A stretch of DNA of 34,208 nucleotides from assembly GCA_902465015.1 (NCBI GenBank), contig CABQLK010000020.1, positions 1 through 34,208 on the forward strand, written 5' to 3'. Of this stretch, positions 15,145-23,727 are shown piece by piece. Position 1 is the stretch's first letter. Every line of letters starts with the position of its first letter. The notes below the pieces were generated by a model. That model saw nothing but the letters and a program-made list of their open reading frames with translations. It had not been told where the DNA came from and ran no database searches. This stretch comes from an uncultured Collinsella sp. (GTDB lineage: Bacteria > Actinomycetota > Coriobacteriia > Coriobacteriales > Coriobacteriaceae). Position numbers and translations under genes: made by a program.

Positions 15145-16221
15145 TTACACGTTAAAGCGGAAGTGCACGACGTCGCCATCGGCCATGACATAGTCCTTGC
15201 CCTCAATACGCAGCTTGCCGGCGGCCTTGGCGCCCTGCTCACCGCCGAGCTCGATGTAGTCGTCGTAGCCAATGACCTCGGCCTTAATAAAGCCGCGCTC
15301 AAAGTCGGTGTGGATGACACCGGCGGCCTGCGGGGCGGTCGCGCCCTGACGAACCGTCCAGGCCTTGACCTCCATCTCGCCGGCCGTAAAGAACGACTGC
15401 AGGCCGAGCAGCTTGTAAGCGGCCTGCGCGAGCACGTCCAGGCCGGGCTGCTCCAGGCCCAGGCTTTCTAGGTAGTCGGCGGCGTCCTCGGGATCGAGCT
15501 CGGAAAGCTCGGCCTCGATCTTGGCGCAGATGGGCAACGGCTTGACGCCATCGATGGGCGCCAGATCGTCGTTGAGCATATCCTCGTCCACGTTGGCCAC
15601 GTACAGGATGGGCTTCATGGTGAGCAGGAAAAGGCCCTTGGCGGCGGCACGCTCCTCGTCGGTCATCTCCATGGACGCGGCGCGCTTGCCCTCGTTGAGC
15701 CAAGCAAGCAGACGCTTGGCCACCTCGAACTTGGGCATGAGCTCCTTGTCGCGCTTTGCCTCCTTCTCGAGCTTGGGCAGCTGCTTCTCGAGCGTGCCCA
15801 TGTCGGCCAGGATGAGCTCGGTCATGATGGTGTCGGCATCGCCGGCGGGATCGACGAACTCGCCCGTGCGGCCCACCTCACGCATGACGTTGGGGTCCTT
15901 AAAGTAGCGCACGACCTCGCAGATAGCATCGGTCTCGCGGATGTTTGCCAAGAACTGGTTGCCCAGGCCCTCGCCCTCGTTGGCGCCCTTCACCAGGCCT
16001 GCGATGTCGACGAACTCGACCGTTGCCGGCACAATGCGGCCCGGGTTGACGATGTCGGCAAGCTTTTGCAGGCGGCTATCGGGCACATCGACGATACCCA
16101 CGTTGGGGTCGATCGTGGCGAACGGGTAGTTGGCGGCAAGGCCGGTCTTTTTGGTAAGCGCGGTGAACAGCGTCGACTTGCCCACGTTGGGCAGGCCCAC
16201 GATACCGATGGAAAGGGACAC
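15145..16221 (-). CDS. ychF: YchF/OLA1-type GTPase-like ATPase
   Basis: The 358-residue protein has the G1 motif GIVGLPNVGKSTLF near residue 5, ANYPFATIDPNVG, and the G3-like VEFVDIAGLVKGA. A long coiled-coil insertion (EKQLPKLEKEAKRDKEL) and a C-terminal TGS domain (ending DGDVVHFRFNV) follow. YchF binds ribosomes and prefers ATP; roles in stress and start-codon choice are reported. GTG 16221 has AAGGAG five bases upstream and gives the expected length; an in-frame ATG 12 codons further up has no site. It is co-transcribed with the DUF1648 gene. Confidence 0.95.
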   Translation of the reverse strand: MSLSIGIVGLPNVGKSTLFTALTKKTGLAANYPFATIDPNVGIVDVPDSRLQKLADIVNPGRIVPATVEFVDIAGLVKGANEGEGLGNQFLANIRETDAICEVVRYFKDPNVMREVGRTGEFVDPAGDADTIMTELILADMGTLEKQLPKLEKEAKRDKELMPKFEVAKRLLAWLNEGKRAASMEMTDEERAAAKGLFLLTMKPILYVANVDEDMLNDDLAPIDGVKPLPICAKIEAELSELDPEDAADYLESLGLEQPGLDVLAQAAYKLLGLQSFFTAGEMEVKAWTVRQGATAPQAAGVIHTDFERGFIKAEVIGYDDYIELGGEQGAKAAGKLRIEGKDYVMADGDVVHFRFNV

Positions 16222-16258
16222 GACAGCTCCTTTTGGTACAGGTACTTCAAACTTCATA

Positions 16259-16308
16259 AGTATAGCGCCGCCGCAGCATCCGGGCGAATCCGGACGCCAC
16301 GGCGGCGC
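16259..16308 (-). promoter_or_regulatory. Hairpin after the GH4 gene joined to a ychF -10 box
   Basis: A GC-rich hairpin (16265-16273 with 16300-16308, plus an inner stem) follows the GH4 stop and has no U-run. It is directly followed on the minus strand by TATACT (16264-16259), a good -10 box 38 bases before the ychF start. Terminator function is uncertain. Confidence 0.45.
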
Positions 16309-16348
16309 AAATGAAGCAGAGATGCGTGAGGGTTCGAGACAGTAGTCC

Positions 16349-17692
16349 TTACTTAAGCTCGGGCCAGAAATCCTTGTTGGCCTCGATGAGCTCGTCCAGG
16401 ATCTGCTTAGCAACGCTTGCCGAAGGAATGGTCTTGGAGAGCGTGAGCGCCTGCCAGAGCTTCTGGTAGCTGCCCTCGACCCAAGCCTGGACAACAAGCT
16501 TCTCAACGGAAACCTGCTGCTCCATCAGGCCCTTCTGGAACTGCGGAATCGGGCCCTGGCAGATCTTCTCAAAGCCGTTGGAACCGACGATGCAAGGCAC
16601 CTCGACCATGGCCGTCGGGTCGAAGTTGGGCACAGCGCCATCGTTGGGGACGATCAGCAGGAAGCGCTCGAGCGTATTCTCGGCCAGTGCGCAGGCAAGG
16701 TCGACGATGTAGTTGGCATGTACATCTGGCTCAAAGCCGCCGTCCTTGGCAGTACCCTTGGCGATGATGTCGCGGCAAGCGCCAAAGACCTTCTTCTCGC
16801 GGCCGTCCATAACCTCATTGGCGCGAGTGTAGTTGGGGTCAGACGTCTCGACGACATAGTCCGGGTACAGGTAATACTTGAGGTAGGTATTGGGAATCGT
16901 CTCGGGATCGACAGCATAGACATCCTTGGCCTTGCCGAAGGTGTGAATCCAGCTCTCCTCGACGTGCTGCTCCTTACCGGCCTCGTGCTCAATGCCGTCC
17001 AAGTAGCCGTTCTTAGCCATGTGCTCCTTAATCTGCGGCATGAGGTCGTTGCCATCCTTGTCGTAGATTTTGCTCCACCAACCAAAGTGGTTGAGGCCGT
17101 AGTAGCTATACTGCAGCTCGCGACGATCCTTGATGCCGCACATACGGCTCATCTTATCCATGAGGTCGATCGGCATGTCGCAGATGTTGATGATGCGGCT
17201 GTTGGGGCGCAGCACGCGGCAGGCCTCGGCGACGATGGCCGCGGGGTTGGAGTAGTTGAGCATCCAGGCGTTGGGGCTGTACTTCTCCATGTAGTCGAGG
17301 ATCTCGATGACGCCACCAATGGAGCGCATGCCGTAGGCGATACCGCCGGCGCCGCAGGTCTCTTGGCCAACGCAGCCGTACTTGAGAGGAATCTTCTCGT
17401 CGAGCTCACGCATGGCGTACAGGCCGACGCGGATGTGAGCAAGGACGAAGTCGGTCCCGGTGAATGCGGTCTCGGGGTCGGTGGTGTAGTTGAACTCAAC
17501 CTCGGGAGCGTTCTCATGGAAGTAGATCTCGCAGGCCTTGGCCACGGTCTCCTGGCGCTCGGCGTTGTTGTCGTAGAAGGTCACCTTGTTGACCGGGAAG
17601 CGGTCGCGCTCCTCAAGCAGCATCAGGGCAATGCCCGGAGTGAAGGTAGAGCCACCGCCGGCAATGGTCACGGCATAGTTTTTCTTGGACAT
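16349..17692 (-). CDS. 6-phospho-alpha-glucosidase (GH4)
   Basis: The 447-residue enzyme is of the MalH/GlvA type. It has the NAD-binding loop IAGGGSTFTPG (10-20), NYSNPAAIVAEA, and the metal-site motif NICDMPI with Cys171. CDMP is the version known for 6-phospho-alpha-glucosidases, while CNVP marks 6-phospho-beta-glucosidases. GLNHFGWW with His202 completes the Mn site. It cleaves phosphorylated alpha-glucosides (maltose-6-P, isomaltulose isomers) by NAD-dependent redox catalysis in the cytoplasm. ATG 17692 has GAGGAGG five bases upstream. It is the second gene after the PTS EIICB gene, which supplies its substrate. Confidence 0.94.
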   Translation of the reverse strand: MSKKNYAVTIAGGGSTFTPGIALMLLEERDRFPVNKVTFYDNNAERQETVAKACEIYFHENAPEVEFNYTTDPETAFTGTDFVLAHIRVGLYAMRELDEKIPLKYGCVGQETCGAGGIAYGMRSIGGVIEILDYMEKYSPNAWMLNYSNPAAIVAEACRVLRPNSRIINICDMPIDLMDKMSRMCGIKDRRELQYSYYGLNHFGWWSKIYDKDGNDLMPQIKEHMAKNGYLDGIEHEAGKEQHVEESWIHTFGKAKDVYAVDPETIPNTYLKYYLYPDYVVETSDPNYTRANEVMDGREKKVFGACRDIIAKGTAKDGGFEPDVHANYIVDLACALAENTLERFLLIVPNDGAVPNFDPTAMVEVPCIVGSNGFEKICQGPIPQFQKGLMEQQVSVEKLVVQAWVEGSYQKLWQALTLSKTIPSASVAKQILDELIEANKDFWPELK

Positions 17693-17789
17693 GATGTCCT
17701 CCTCATTCTGGCCGCTTGCTCAATCCATCCCCGCACGCGGCCTGTACGGTTTGGAATTGTTACCTAGAAGTGGAGTTTTTTATCTCTAG

Positions 17790-17833
17790 AATCGGCCTTG
17801 CGGTGCATACCGGCTCTGCAAGGCCGATTTTTT
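17790..17833 (+). terminator. Intercistronic hairpin with T-run on the plus strand
   Basis: A perfect 12-bp stem (17790-17801 with 17818-17829) has a 16-base loop and is followed by TTTTTT on the plus strand only. The genes on both sides are on the minus strand, where it lacks a U-run. It may stop antisense transcription, or stabilise the EIICB message and set the EIICB/GH4 ratio. Confidence 0.6.
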
Positions 17834-17847
17834 CGATGGACGATGGT

Positions 17848-19458
17848 TTACAGAAGACTCTCGAACTTCAGAAGACTCTCGAACTTCTCGCGAACCTGCG
17901 GGACGTTAAGGCCGATGATGACCTGGATTGACTGACCTTGGATCACCAAGCCATGCGTACCGATCGCCTTGAAGGAAGCCTCAGGTGCAACGACGCTCTT
18001 GTCCTTGACGTTAACGCGCAGACGGGTAGCGCAGTTAGTTACATCGATGATGTTATCCGTGCCACCGAGCAGATCGAGGATGTTCTCGGCAAGCACCAAG
18101 CGCTCATCATCTTTACTCTGGGCGACCGATTTGCCAGCAGCAGCACCGCCCTGCTTTTGCTTGTAGTCGGCCTTGGACTTGAGCTCGACCTCAACATCGT
18201 CATCCTCGCGACCGGGGGTCTTAAAGTCGAACTTGACGATCAGGAAACGGAAGACCACGACCCAAAGGGCGGTAAAGCACAGACCGACAAGGATGGAGAT
18301 GGTGTACTGCAGACCGTGTGCGGCCCAAAGGGGCAGCCAGTCCCACGAGAGCATCGAGATGATGCCGCCGTCGAAGATGCCCACGACGCCAAGGAGGTTT
18401 TGAGCCATGCAGCCAAGCGCTCCGAGCACGCAATGGACGACGAACAGGCCGGGCGCGATGAACAGGAAGGTGAAGTCAAGCGGCTCGGTAATACCGCAAA
18501 GCATAGCGGTAAGGGTGACGGGAATGAGCAGAGCCTTGACGCGCTGTTTGCGCTCGGGTTTGGCGGTCATATAAAACGCAATGGCGACGCCAAGCGAGCC
18601 GAAGACTTTAGTCCAACCAGGGCAGGTATAGGCAGCCCAGGGTGCGGCATCCTTAAGAGCAATGCTCGGATCGGCAGCCAGTTGGGGCAGGATGTTGGCC
18701 CAAGCGGCAAAGATGCCGCCGTTGACCGCCGCGTTGTCGTAATAGAACGGCGTATAGATAAAGTGGTGAAGGCCTGTAGGGATCAGCACGCGCTCGAAGA
18801 AAGCAAAGACGCCCACGCCAAACGTACCGGCGGAAAGGATGAATCCCTGGAAGGCGGAGATAGCAGCCTGAACATGCGGCCACACCAGGCAGGCGATAAG
18901 AGCGACCGGAACCATAACGAAGAAACCGATCATATAAATGAACACGGAGCCCGAGAACACGCCCAGCCACTCAGGAAGTTCGGTGTCGAAGAACTTGTTA
19001 TGCAGCATCGTGGCGATACCAGAAATAATGAGCGCGCCCATGATGCCCATATCAAGCGTTTTGATGCTTGCGATAGTGGCAAGACCAGTACCGCTGCCCG
19101 CCTCGACAGAGTAGTCGACACCAAAGACAGGGCCCCACTGCCCCAAGATTGTGCTTACAAAGTAGTTGAAGGTAAGGTAGATGGCCAAAGCCTCCATGCA
19201 GCAGCGAGCGTTCTGCTTGTTCGCGAGCGAGATTGGCAACGCTACGCAAAACAGCAACGGCATCTGGTTAAAGAGCGTCCAACCACCCTGGAGCAGCACA
19301 TTCCAGCAATCAAACCAAAGATGGCCCGCAGTGGCCATCTCGCCAAAAATCGCCTCGGTGGTAAACAACGTACCCAGGCCAACGACGATTCCGGAAAATG
19401 CGAAAAGAATTGCAGGCGTGTACATTGCACCGCCGAAACGTTGTATCTTTTGCATCAT
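17848..19458 (-). CDS. PTS glucose/maltose-type EIICB permease
   Basis: The 536-residue protein has an EIIC domain of about ten membrane segments (residues 1-420), containing GLHHFIYTPFYYDNAAVNGG and GITEPLDFTFLFIAPGLF. A charged linker leads to an EIIB domain with phosphocysteine Cys476 in DVTNCATRLRVNV. This is the glucoside (MalX/GlvC/AglA) architecture. No EIIA is encoded here, so a glucose EIIA elsewhere must serve it. Two Met codons lie together at 19458; GAGAGGGGG upstream supports this start. With GH4 it imports and cleaves alpha-glucosides. The last 12 residues are a duplicated hexapeptide from an 18-bp tandem repeat. Confidence 0.93.
   Translation of the reverse strand: MMQKIQRFGGAMYTPAILFAFSGIVVGLGTLFTTEAIFGEMATAGHLWFDCWNVLLQGGWTLFNQMPLLFCVALPISLANKQNARCCMEALAIYLTFNYFVSTILGQWGPVFGVDYSVEAGSGTGLATIASIKTLDMGIMGALIISGIATMLHNKFFDTELPEWLGVFSGSVFIYMIGFFVMVPVALIACLVWPHVQAAISAFQGFILSAGTFGVGVFAFFERVLIPTGLHHFIYTPFYYDNAAVNGGIFAAWANILPQLAADPSIALKDAAPWAAYTCPGWTKVFGSLGVAIAFYMTAKPERKQRVKALLIPVTLTAMLCGITEPLDFTFLFIAPGLFVVHCVLGALGCMAQNLLGVVGIFDGGIISMLSWDWLPLWAAHGLQYTISILVGLCFTALWVVVFRFLIVKFDFKTPGREDDDVEVELKSKADYKQKQGGAAAGKSVAQSKDDERLVLAENILDLLGGTDNIIDVTNCATRLRVNVKDKSVVAPEASFKAIGTHGLVIQGQSIQVIIGLNVPQVREKFESLLKFESLL
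17851..17886 (-). repeat. 18-bp tandem duplication at the end of the EIICB gene
   Basis: CAGAAGACTCTCGAACTT occurs twice without a gap (17851-17868, 17869-17886). It stays in frame and ends the protein KFESLLKFESLL. It looks like a recent slippage duplication. Confidence 0.9.
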
Positions 19459-19603
19459 GACGGGGGATCCCCCTCTCTTCATTCGGAGCGACTGCGGTTT
19501 TGGCTTCACTCGAGACCGCAGACGCGCCGTTTGCGTGTACCTCGTGCAATTGGACGGGTGGGCCCGTGTCCCCGGCTTCTTGCGCTTCTATTTTTATCAT
19601 ATC

Positions 19604-19619
19604 ACTTATCTAGACAAGT
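19604..19619. promoter_or_regulatory. Candidate HutC/GntR operator upstream of EIICB
   Basis: ACTTATCTAGACAAGT is a 16-bp palindrome with one mismatched pair, centred on TCTAGA. This resembles operators of HutC-subfamily GntR regulators (ACTTGTCTAGACAAGT type). It lies in the AT-rich promoter region, about 145 bases before the EIICB start. Confidence 0.5.
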
Positions 19620-19742
19620 TGATACGGTTTCTATGTTCGGTCAGCGGTCGATTATTGGCCGTAAACGGTATAAGTCCAGTATTTTGCCTGCTAAATCTAA
19701 CATAGCTTATGGCTGCATTTTAAATTTCTTTTCTAGATGTGC

Positions 19743-19771
19743 TTGTCTGTATCTATAGACATGCCTATACT
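19743..19771 (+). promoter_or_regulatory. Promoter of the zinc dehydrogenase gene with internal dyad
   Basis: TTGTCT (19743-19748), a 17-base spacer and TATACT (19766-19771) make a good sigma-70-type promoter 36 bases before the start codon. TGTCT-N8-AGACA (19744-19761) sits between and in the boxes and shares the TGTCT/AGACA half-sites with the site at 19604, so the GntR regulator may bind both. Confidence 0.6.
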
Positions 19772-19807
19772 TCATTACAACATTCACCGCCACGTTAAGG
19801 AGTCACC

Positions 19808-20833
19808 ATGAAAAGCGCGGTCTTCTATGGAAAGCACGACCTCAGAGTCGAGGAATCGGCAAAGCCGGCCGTGGGCAGGCGCGACGTTCTGATCAACGTC
19901 AAAGCTTGCGGCGTCTGCGGTACCGACGTTCATATCTATGAAGGCGACAAGGGTGCAGCCGACGTTACCCCGCCCACGATCCTTGGTCATGAGTTTGCGG
20001 GCGTTGTCGAGGCCGTGGGCAGCGACGTCGCTGGCTTTAAACCGGGCGATCGCGTGTGCATCGACCCAAACCATCCCTGCGGCTGCTGCGAACCCTGCCG
20101 CGACGGAATCAACCACTACTGCGAGCATATGACCGGTTACGGCACCACCGTTAACGGCGGCTTTGCCGAGTACTGCTCCGTCGATATGCAGCAAGTCTAC
20201 AAGTTGGGCGATCACACCAGCTTTGAGCAGGGTGCTATGACCGAGCCCGTCGCCTGCTGCCTGCACGGCATCGATATGTGCAACATCAAGCCCGGCAGCA
20301 CAGTTGTCGTTATCGGCGGCGGCATGATCGGTCTGCTCATGATGCAGCTTGCTAAAAACGCCGGCGCCACCAAGGTTGTCTTGCTCGAGCCTGTCGAAGG
20401 CAAGCGCGAGGTTGCGCTCAAACTCGGCGCCGACCTGGCCATTGATTCCATCCACGAGGACGTCCCGGCCCGCCTGAAGCAGGAGGGCGTCGGCAACGTC
20501 GATGTCGTTATCGAGTGTGTTGGCAAGCCCGTCACCATCGAGCAGGCCATCCAGATCGCCGGCCACAAGGCTACGGTCATGATGTTCGGCCTCACCAAGC
20601 CCGATGAGACAATCACCGTCAAGCCCTTCGAGGTCTTCCAGAAGGAGCTTGTGCTTACCTCGTCCTACATCAACCCTTATACGCAGCGTCGCGCGCTCGA
20701 GCTCATCGACTCTGGCAGGCTCGACGTATCCTCGATGGTCGCCAAGGTGGCTTCCCTCGACGAACTCGGCGCTATCCTGTCAGACCCAGCTCTGCGCGCC
20801 ATGGGTAAATATATAATCGACCCCAGCAAGTAA
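19808..20833 (+). CDS. Zinc-dependent medium-chain alcohol/polyol dehydrogenase
   Basis: The 341-residue MDR enzyme has the catalytic zinc ligands Cys37 and His61-Glu62 (GHEFAG). The structural zinc cysteines are 91, 94, 97 and 105, and the NAD fold has VVVIGGGMIGLL. It most resembles sorbitol/threonine-dehydrogenase-type members, so a sugar alcohol or other secondary alcohol is likely; the substrate is unknown. ATG 19808 has AAGGAG six bases upstream. It is divergent from the PTS-GH4 operon and 65 bases ahead of the GntR gene on the same strand. This suggests a shared regulon, perhaps reducing or oxidising a sugar from the same source. Confidence 0.88.
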   Translation: MKSAVFYGKHDLRVEESAKPAVGRRDVLINVKACGVCGTDVHIYEGDKGAADVTPPTILGHEFAGVVEAVGSDVAGFKPGDRVCIDPNHPCGCCEPCRDGINHYCEHMTGYGTTVNGGFAEYCSVDMQQVYKLGDHTSFEQGAMTEPVACCLHGIDMCNIKPGSTVVVIGGGMIGLLMMQLAKNAGATKVVLLEPVEGKREVALKLGADLAIDSIHEDVPARLKQEGVGNVDVVIECVGKPVTIEQAIQIAGHKATVMMFGLTKPDETITVKPFEVFQKELVLTSSYINPYTQRRALELIDSGRLDVSSMVAKVASLDELGAILSDPALRAMGKYIIDPSK

Positions 20834-20898
20834 ATCGATTGACACCTGCGCGAGCAGTCCTCATCCACCGCTCGCGCACTCAGCTCTAGGAGACCGTC

Positions 20899-21654
20899 AT
20901 GGCGCGAGCCATCTTCCAAACCATTTATGACAACGTGAAGCAGTCGATTGACGACGGCACATACGCCTATCTAAGCTATCTGCCTTCGGAGACTGAACTC
21001 ACGCAGCTGTTTGGCTGTTCGCGCATGACGGTCCGTCGCGCCATCTCGATGCTTGCGGCAGATGGCTACGTGCTCCCCCAGCAAGGCAAAGGCATGCGCG
21101 TCATTCGCAACATCAGTGACGAGACGAGTCGTGGCGGCGGCGGACTCGAGACCTTTAAGGAAATCGCAGCCAGCCGAGGCTTTGAGCTCAAAACGATTAC
21201 CACTGTCTTTGAGCTCCTCGTCTGTAACAAGGCGCTCTCCAAGATTACCGGGTTTCCCGAAGGCTGTGAGCTCACGCGTGCCAAACGCATCCGCTATGCA
21301 GACGGACGGGCCGTGTGCTCCGACGACTCCTATTACCTAAGCTCACAGGTACCGGGGCTGACACCCGAGATTGTCAACGACTCGATCTATCGTTACCTCG
21401 AAGAAGGCCTTGGCATTAAGATTGCCACGGGCAAACGCGATGTAACGATTGAGCATCCCACGCCCGAGGATGCACGCGTGCTCGATCTCGACGGCTTTAA
21501 CGCACTCGCTGTTGTACGCGGACAGACCTACAACGCCGACGGCATCCTTATGGAATACACCGAGACAAAGCAGGTTCCCAGCTTCTTTTTACTCCACGAA
21601 ACGGTCACCCGCCGCAATAACGGCAGCGAGACCCATCAGAGCAGTATGAGCTAA
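20899..21654 (+). CDS. GntR-family regulator, HutC/TreR type
   Basis: The 251-residue protein has an N-terminal winged helix: YAYLSYLPSETELTQLFGCS, then RMTVRRAISMLAADGYVLPQ and QGKGMRV. A UTRA ligand-binding domain follows (about 95-235), with KRIRYADGRAVCSDDSYYL and the end MEYTETKQVPSFFLL. UTRA regulators bind sugar phosphates or related metabolites and are usually repressors. ATG 20899 has AGGAG six bases upstream. It follows the dehydrogenase gene and probably controls both it and the divergent PTS-GH4 genes through the TCTAGA-type sites. Disaccharide 6-phosphate is the likely inducer, by analogy with TreR. Confidence 0.9.
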   Translation: MARAIFQTIYDNVKQSIDDGTYAYLSYLPSETELTQLFGCSRMTVRRAISMLAADGYVLPQQGKGMRVIRNISDETSRGGGGLETFKEIAASRGFELKTITTVFELLVCNKALSKITGFPEGCELTRAKRIRYADGRAVCSDDSYYLSSQVPGLTPEIVNDSIYRYLEEGLGIKIATGKRDVTIEHPTPEDARVLDLDGFNALAVVRGQTYNADGILMEYTETKQVPSFFLLHETVTRRNNGSETHQSSMS

Positions 21655-21664
21655 CCATCTATTA

Positions 21665-21735
21665 GTTGCGGTGGAATAGTTCCTAGAATGGCCAGCTTAA
21701 GGGCAAAACGGGAACTATTCCACCGCAACTTTTTT
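21665..21735 (+). terminator. Strong terminator after the GntR gene
   Basis: A perfect 19-bp stem (21665-21683 with 711-729 of the same block, 21711-21729) encloses a 26-27 base loop and is followed by TTTTTT. Confidence 0.9.
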
Positions 21736-21766
21736 GGCCGGTGGGGCAGTACCTGTCCCACTGGCC
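21736..21766. repeat. REP-like hairpin
   Basis: GGCCGGTGGGGCAG pairs with CTGTCCCACTGGCC (two G-T pairs) around a 3-base loop. It is immediately downstream of the terminator and shares the GGGACAGG core with the hairpins at 23728 and 31066. Confidence 0.55.
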
Positions 21767-21785
21767 ATCATGTACGCTCTTTTAG

Positions 21786-23039
21786 CTAGTCCGCGAGCTT
21801 CTCCACCTGATCGAGCATCTTACCGAGCTTAGCCTTTGCCTCGGCCTTGACCTTCTCCGCTTCTTCGTGGGCCTTGGCCTTCTGAGCGGCCTTTTCCTCG
21901 GCTTCGGGATCGACGACGACCAGGTTGGATGCATCATGCTCAACCAACTTAAGCGCATGCTCGGGGCACACCTTGACGCAGGCTCCGCAGCCCAAGCAAT
22001 ACGTCGACTCCAACGCAAAGCGGCCGCTTCCCACCAAATCGCAGGCAAACGTGGGGCACACGTTGACGCACTCGCCGCACGACGTGCACTTGTCAAAATC
22101 GCATTCCGGCGTGCTCACCTGCATGTTCTGGGCAAGCTCGGGGTGGTTTTGCAACGTTGAGAGCACCAGTTGGCGCCCGTGCGTGAGCGAACGGCGACGC
22201 TTGGTCGTCGTGGTGCCGCACATGGTGTTGAGCGTGCGCTCCAGCTGCGTAATCTGGTGACGGTGGGCCTTCAACTTCTGCGTCACCGAGGCCAGTGCCG
22301 CCGTCGCCGGATTGAGCTTGGTCACCGTCAGGCCCGTGGTGCGGGCAATCTTTTCCATATACTCCTTGCGTTCGTACTCGCGAAGCTTATGGCACTTGAG
22401 GCTCTTGGGGTCGACCTCCAAGCCCATACCCGTGCCGGACCACTCCTCGGCCTTCGCAATCGCCTCGCCCAGAATGTCCTCACCGCCGGTGTTGCGGCAT
22501 TTATCGCACACGCCCAGCGGCAGGTACACACTCACGTTGGGATAGTCCGCCAGTACCGAGAACCAAGTCTCGGCCGTAATATCGCCCACGCAGGCAACGA
22601 CGACCTCGTTTTCGCGCGGCATGCGCTTGAGGGCGCGCGTGCAGGTGACGTAGGCGGTCTCGTGGCTCGTAGCGGCAGAGACGATATCGTCATACAGGTT
22701 TTTAGGCGCCAGGCGCGGCGAGATGATCGCCTCGGTCGGACAGGCAGCGGCGCACAGGCCGCACTTGCGACAGGAGTCGAGGATCTCAATGGCGTCTTCC
22801 TCGACCTCGATAGCGTTGACCGGGCACACGTCCATGCACGCGGTGCAGCCGCTCTTTTCGTTTTTGCAGGTCAGACACGGAATGGTGTTGCCGCGTGGGC
22901 GCTCCTTGTAGTCGGCAGGATTCCACTGCGGCGCCGACGGATCGAGTGCATCGGTCACGCCGCCAAGCGGGTTTTTAAGAAAATCGAAACCCTTGCTGAT
23001 CTCGATAATGTCATCAAACAGATCGTGTTCCTGCGCCAT
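21786..23039 (-). CDS. Polyferredoxin-like protein with four [4Fe-4S] motifs
   Basis: The 417-residue protein has ATG at 23039 with GGGAGGGG six bases upstream. Two clusters lie near the N-terminus (CxxC-x6-CxxCMDVCP at 55-73; CRKCGLCAAACP at 90-101). Two more lie near the C-terminus (CDFDKCTSCGECVNVCP and CLGCGACVKVCPEHA). Between them is a domain with VVVACVGDITAETW and GVCDKCRNTG, similar to HdrA/MvhD-like or CoA-linked electron-transfer proteins; its role is not clear. The C-terminal 50 residues are a Lys/Glu/Ala-rich coiled coil. It probably moves electrons in the cytoplasm between anaerobic redox enzymes. It is monocistronic and partner enzymes are not encoded next to it. Confidence 0.85.
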   Translation of the reverse strand: MAQEHDLFDDIIEISKGFDFLKNPLGGVTDALDPSAPQWNPADYKERPRGNTIPCLTCKNEKSGCTACMDVCPVNAIEVEEDAIEILDSCRKCGLCAAACPTEAIISPRLAPKNLYDDIVSAATSHETAYVTCTRALKRMPRENEVVVACVGDITAETWFSVLADYPNVSVYLPLGVCDKCRNTGGEDILGEAIAKAEEWSGTGMGLEVDPKSLKCHKLREYERKEYMEKIARTTGLTVTKLNPATAALASVTQKLKAHRHQITQLERTLNTMCGTTTTKRRRSLTHGRQLVLSTLQNHPELAQNMQVSTPECDFDKCTSCGECVNVCPTFACDLVGSGRFALESTYCLGCGACVKVCPEHALKLVEHDASNLVVVDPEAEEKAAQKAKAHEEAEKVKAEAKAKLGKMLDQVEKLAD

Positions 23040-23190
23040 GCGCGGCCCCTCCCTGAGCAGTGCAAACAAGCAAGAGATAATGATACGCTATCGGCCCACG
23101 CCTCGGGCAAATTACACGCGGCTCATCTTTGCGGCAAATAGTCCATGGCCTATCGCCGCCTCGATTGCACAAGGTCAATCAAGTGCCAAG

Positions 23191-23697
23191 CTATGCCTCG
23201 CACATGAGCTGCACGAGCTTTTGTTTGGTCACTTTGGCCTGCTCGTTGGCCATGTTGCGCTCGTTTCTAAAGACCGCATTTGCAACACCCTGCAGATCGC
23301 CATCGGAAATCACGCTGCACGGACCGTCCATCGAGGCCGCCGTGGGGCATACGTACAACGGCAACTCGGCATAAAACGCAACGGCCTTGGCGATATCGAG
23401 CATCTTGCCGCCGCCAATACCCACCACCATGTCACAATACTCGGCCTGGGCTTCCTTAGCCATTTCGACAACGGCCTCTTCCGTACACGGACCGTCATAA
23501 ATCTTAAAGAACGGCTCACTCAGATCGTCGTCCAGAAATCCATCGACAATCTGCCTGCACAGCCGATCCTCGGTGCCCTGGTCAAACAAGACATAGGCAG
23601 CGCAGCCCAACCATGACAAATACCTGCCCTGGCGCGAAAGCTCCCCCGGCCCCTGAACATACCGGCCGGGACCGCCGTAAACCATAGGAAGCGCCAT
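23191..23697 (-). CDS. N-terminal half of a glycerol-dehydrogenase-like protein
   Basis: The 168-residue protein matches the Rossmann-like half of the gldA product encoded upstream: YVQGPGELSRQGRYLSWLG, MVVGIGGGKMLDIAKAVAFY (90-109), and VCPTAASMDGPCS (116-128). After residue 129 it leaves the family and ends with a helical, charged tail. The C-terminal helical domain with the metal ligands (Asp171, His254, His271 in the full copy) is absent, so it cannot be an active dehydrogenase. Starts at 23697 (ATG) or 23709 (GTG) are both possible. It may be a pseudogene or a retained half-protein that binds nucleotide. Confidence 0.7.
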   Translation of the reverse strand: MALPMVYGGPGRYVQGPGELSRQGRYLSWLGCAAYVLFDQGTEDRLCRQIVDGFLDDDLSEPFFKIYDGPCTEEAVVEMAKEAQAEYCDMVVGIGGGKMLDIAKAVAFYAELPLYVCPTAASMDGPCSVISDGDLQGVANAVFRNERNMANEQAKVTKQKLVQLMCEA

Positions 23698-23727
23698 ACG
23701 AGAATCCACCCTTCATCAAACAACGAT

